The notes beneath the pieces were generated by a model. The model was not told the origin of the DNA and ran no database searches. It saw nothing but the letters and a program-made list of their open reading frames with translations. DNA of 64,000 nucleotides from Bacteroidales bacterium (lineage in GTDB: Bacteria; Bacteroidota; Bacteroidia; Bacteroidales; F082), in NCBI GenBank assembly GCA_014860665.1, contig JACZJI010000002.1:27394-91393 (forward strand), read 5' to 3'. Positions 62,217 to 64,000 of this stretch are shown in pieces. The first letter of the stretch is position 1. Every line of letters begins with the position of its first letter. The position numbers and the translations under genes are program-made.

Positions 62217-62575
62217 CCAGGGAATCTTTTGAATCTTGGTTCTTTAAACTTTAGCCTTTGAATTTGTCCCTCTCCGTTCCTATGTCCCATTGTCCCTTTT
62301 GGGGCTATTGGCTGTTAGCGTTGGCATTGGCTTGATTCCGTTTCCAACCCGGAACCTACAACTTAAGGCACTTTAGTGCATTTTAGTTCACTTTCGCTCG
62401 CCCAGGGAATCTTTTGAATCTTGGTTCTTTAAACTTTAGCCTTTGAATTTGTCCCTCTCCGTCCCTATGTCCCATTGTCCCTTTTGGGGCTGTTGGCTGT
62501 TAGCGTTGGCATTGGCTTGGTTCCGTTTCCCAACCAGAACCAACAACTTAAGGCACTCTAGTGCACTTTAGATCA
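62202..62575. repeat. 185-bp tandem duplication
   Basis: TTCACTTTCGCTCGCCCAGG starts copies at 62202 and 62387. Copy contents include CTTTAGCCTTTGAATTTGTC, CCTATGTCCCATTGTCCCTT and CTGTTAGCGTTGGCATTGGC, with a handful of substitutions between them. The copies run to about 62575 and fill nearly the whole 477-bp gap between the Asp-box gene and the polyprenyl synthetase. No coding frame is evident. Confidence 0.9.
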
Positions 62576-62596
62576 CTTTAGGCACTCATTAGGAAA

Positions 62597-63571
62597 CTAA
62601 CTCTTCCGCACAATGGTGAATTCGATGATCTGTTCCAGGGCTTCCCGGGCTTCATTTTCGGGAAATTCATGCAGCAGGTCGATGGCTTTGGTTTTGTATT
62701 CATCCATCTTCTTCCGGCAATAATCAATCCCACCCGACTGGTAAACGGCATCCCTGATAACCCGTAATGTTTCGGGATCTTTGTTTTTCTTTTTGATGAG
62801 ATGCATGAGTTTCTGCTTCTCAGAATGATTGGATTGATCCAGCAAATAAATCAGCGGAAGGGTGACTTTCTTTTCTTTCAAATCGGTACCGGTGGGTTTT
62901 CCGGTTACAGAGGTTTTTTCATAATCCAGCAAATCATCCATAATCTGGAACGCGATACCGGTATACTCTCCGACATTCCACAATTTCTCTATCTGCTCCT
63001 TATCCTTTATGGTGGAATAAGCACCTGTGGCAAAGCAAGACCCCAGCAGTGAAGCCGTTTTTTTCCGGATCACCTCAAAATACACTTCCTCGCTTACATC
63101 CAGCTTACGGGCTTTCTCAAGTTGCAGCAATTCCCCTTCGCTCATATCACGGGTAGCTTTGGAAACATATTCCAGCAGATTATAATCCTGATTCTCCACC
63201 GCAAGCAACAACCCTTTGGCTAACAAATAATCGCCTGAAAGAACCGCAATCTTATTCCGCCAAAGGGCATTCACCGAAAACAGTCCCCTGCGCTTGTAGG
63301 AATCATCCACCACATCATCATGAACCAATGTAGCAGTATGCATCAACTCCACAATGGTGGCCCCACGATAAGTGGAGAGATTGATTTCTCCAACCAGTTT
63401 AGCACTGTAAAGTACGATTAACGGACGGATTTCTTTCCCCTTGGTTTTCAGAATATACTGCATGATGATGTCCAGCAACGGGACTTTGGAACGTACCGTA
63501 TCCCGAAAAACCTTTTGGTAGGCTTTGACATCCTGCTCGATAGGCTTCTTTATGGTATTAAGATCTTTCAT
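62597..63571 (-). CDS. Polyprenyl diphosphate synthase
   Basis: Encodes 324 residues from the ATG at 63571; a TTG six codons upstream is not needed. It is a trans-prenyltransferase with FARM motif LVHDDVVDD and second Asp-rich motif FQIMDDLLDYE, plus GKEIRPLIVLYSAKLV. It probably makes a C35-C45 polyprenyl chain for menaquinone (IspB/HepT-like); the length of chain cannot be read. It uses isoprenoid units from the MEP pathway, of which IspD is in this window. Confidence 0.92.
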   Translation of the reverse strand: MKDLNTIKKPIEQDVKAYQKVFRDTVRSKVPLLDIIMQYILKTKGKEIRPLIVLYSAKLVGEINLSTYRGATIVELMHTATLVHDDVVDDSYKRRGLFSVNALWRNKIAVLSGDYLLAKGLLLAVENQDYNLLEYVSKATRDMSEGELLQLEKARKLDVSEEVYFEVIRKKTASLLGSCFATGAYSTIKDKEQIEKLWNVGEYTGIAFQIMDDLLDYEKTSVTGKPTGTDLKEKKVTLPLIYLLDQSNHSEKQKLMHLIKKKNKDPETLRVIRDAVYQSGGIDYCRKKMDEYKTKAIDLLHEFPENEAREALEQIIEFTIVRKS

Positions 63572-63599
63572 AGTTCCGGCAGGCGACAAATTTAGTTTT

Positions 63600-63804
63600 A
63601 ATTTATTTAGGCAAAGCGGTATTTAAAAATTAGTTTTTCCTGAACGATCCACTGATTTTTATGATGATTCATTATGATCAGAAATCTTTTTGGTCAGTGG
63701 TGGATTTCCGTCCCGTCCCCTTGTCCCCTTGTCCCTTTGTCCCTCTCCTGGCTATTGGCTTGGTTCAACCAAAAACCTGAAAACTTTCAACGTAACCAAC
63801 CACT
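63600..63804. other. Intergenic stretch with GTCCC-rich repeat fragment
   Basis: CGTCCCCTTGTCCCCTTGTC at 63712 onward plus GGCTATTGGCTTGG (about 63750) match pieces of the 62.2-62.6 kb repeat, so a third, diverged fragment flanks the polyprenyl synthetase on its other side. No gene is seen. Confidence 0.6.
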
Positions 63805-63969
63805 TTAAAACTTGAATTTTAGACTTAATCCACCCCATATTCCCCTTGACAAATCTCCCATAAATTGTAATTTTGCTGAATCCACAGCCTGAACCTTACA
63901 TAACGGCTGTGCCTGACTTTGCCCAAACAAATGTATTTCATGTATTATAACGTTATTGAATGATTTATG
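63805..63969 (-). pseudogene. Possible C-terminal end of a membrane-associated protein (broken by a stop)
   Basis: On the minus strand a 54-residue frame ends AKLQFMGDLSRGIWGGLSLK-FKF then TAA at 63805. An aromatic, alternating C-terminus like this is characteristic of outer-membrane barrel strands. It is bounded upstream by TGA at 63970-63972; the frame continues open beyond it to the window edge (YNAFFDLNN). It may be the degraded tail of a gene to the right, or chance. The window does not show enough to decide. Confidence 0.3.
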
Positions 63970-64000
63970 TCAATTGTTCAAATCAAAAAAGGCATTATAG

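Noticed and set aside
1..64000. tRNA, rRNA and known riboswitches
   Set aside because: I looked through the gaps and saw no cloverleaf ends, CCA tails, conserved rRNA stretches or recognised riboswitch cores; a covariance-model search would be needed to exclude weak cases.

Overview
The window is chromosomal DNA from a member of the Bacteroidota, probably in or near the Bacteroidales/Marinilabiliales. The evidence is the core type IX secretion (T9SS)/gliding block (porP-gldK-gldL-gldM-gldN), a PorZ-like protein beside recO, proteins with T9SS C-terminal sorting domains, the Bacteroidota-specific DUF3098-uppP-truB-queA cluster, and many TAnnTTTG boxes (the Bacteroidota sigma-A -7 element) ahead of genes. 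The base composition is moderately AT-rich. I saw no tRNA, rRNA, CRISPR array or prophage.

Layout. 0-5.8 kb: T9SS operon (porP 5'-truncated by the window edge), closed by a terminator. 5.9-7.3 kb: an IS3-family element with two ORFs and an A7G slippery site. 7.4-9.97 kb: recG and a small exported protein. 10.0-12.5 kb: a 21-bp tandem repeat and two outer-membrane barrel genes, one a fused tandem duplicate of the other's domain. 12.7-18.8 kb: polA, an M16 peptidase pair and ruvC. 18.8-21.3 kb: a flippase-like membrane protein, a GT2 and a short pyrophosphatase-like protein. 21.3-24.4 kb: the elongasome pair PBP2-RodA. 24.6-26.9 kb: lipA-lipB and recO. 27-29.3 kb: PorZ-like. 29.4-35.1 kb: manC, a SprT-like metalloprotein, ispD, queA, truB, uppP and DUF3098.

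35.4-43.3 kb: a TetR-controlled TolC/HlyD/ABC exporter containing a DUF2147 gene and two palindromic repeat elements. 43.3-44.5 kb: an AT-rich accessory patch with a lipoprotein and a decayed C10 (streptopain) protease. 44.9-49.1 kb: acyl-ACP thioesterase, an ATP-cone/Mrr-type nuclease fusion, a CysN-CysC fusion without a visible CysD, and a GNAT acetyltransferase. 49.2-51.9 kb: cysS, a frameshifted GxxExxY gene and a 171-bp tandem repeat. 51.9-58.6 kb: an SDR-type threonine dehydrogenase, a thioesterase, a GT2, tryptophanase, a DUF6873 protein, an SDR and a TlpA-like lipoprotein. 59-62.1 kb: a large Asp-box/PKD/T9SS-CTD protein. 62.1-64 kb: a 185-bp tandem repeat, a polyprenyl synthetase, and the possible C-terminal end of a membrane protein.

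How it fits together. The PorKLMN/PorP apparatus, the PorZ-like surface protein, the CTD protein at 59-62 kb and the C10 remnant belong to one secretion theme. PBP2-RodA, UppP, polyprenyl synthetase, ManC, the GT2s and the flippase-like protein serve envelope synthesis. The most interesting unlisted signal is the 5' leader of tnaA: a 23-codon ORF whose stop codon forms the first three bases of an 11-bp stem in the same transcript. This looks like a leader-peptide attenuator without the tryptophan, aspartate and proline residues of known TnaC peptides.
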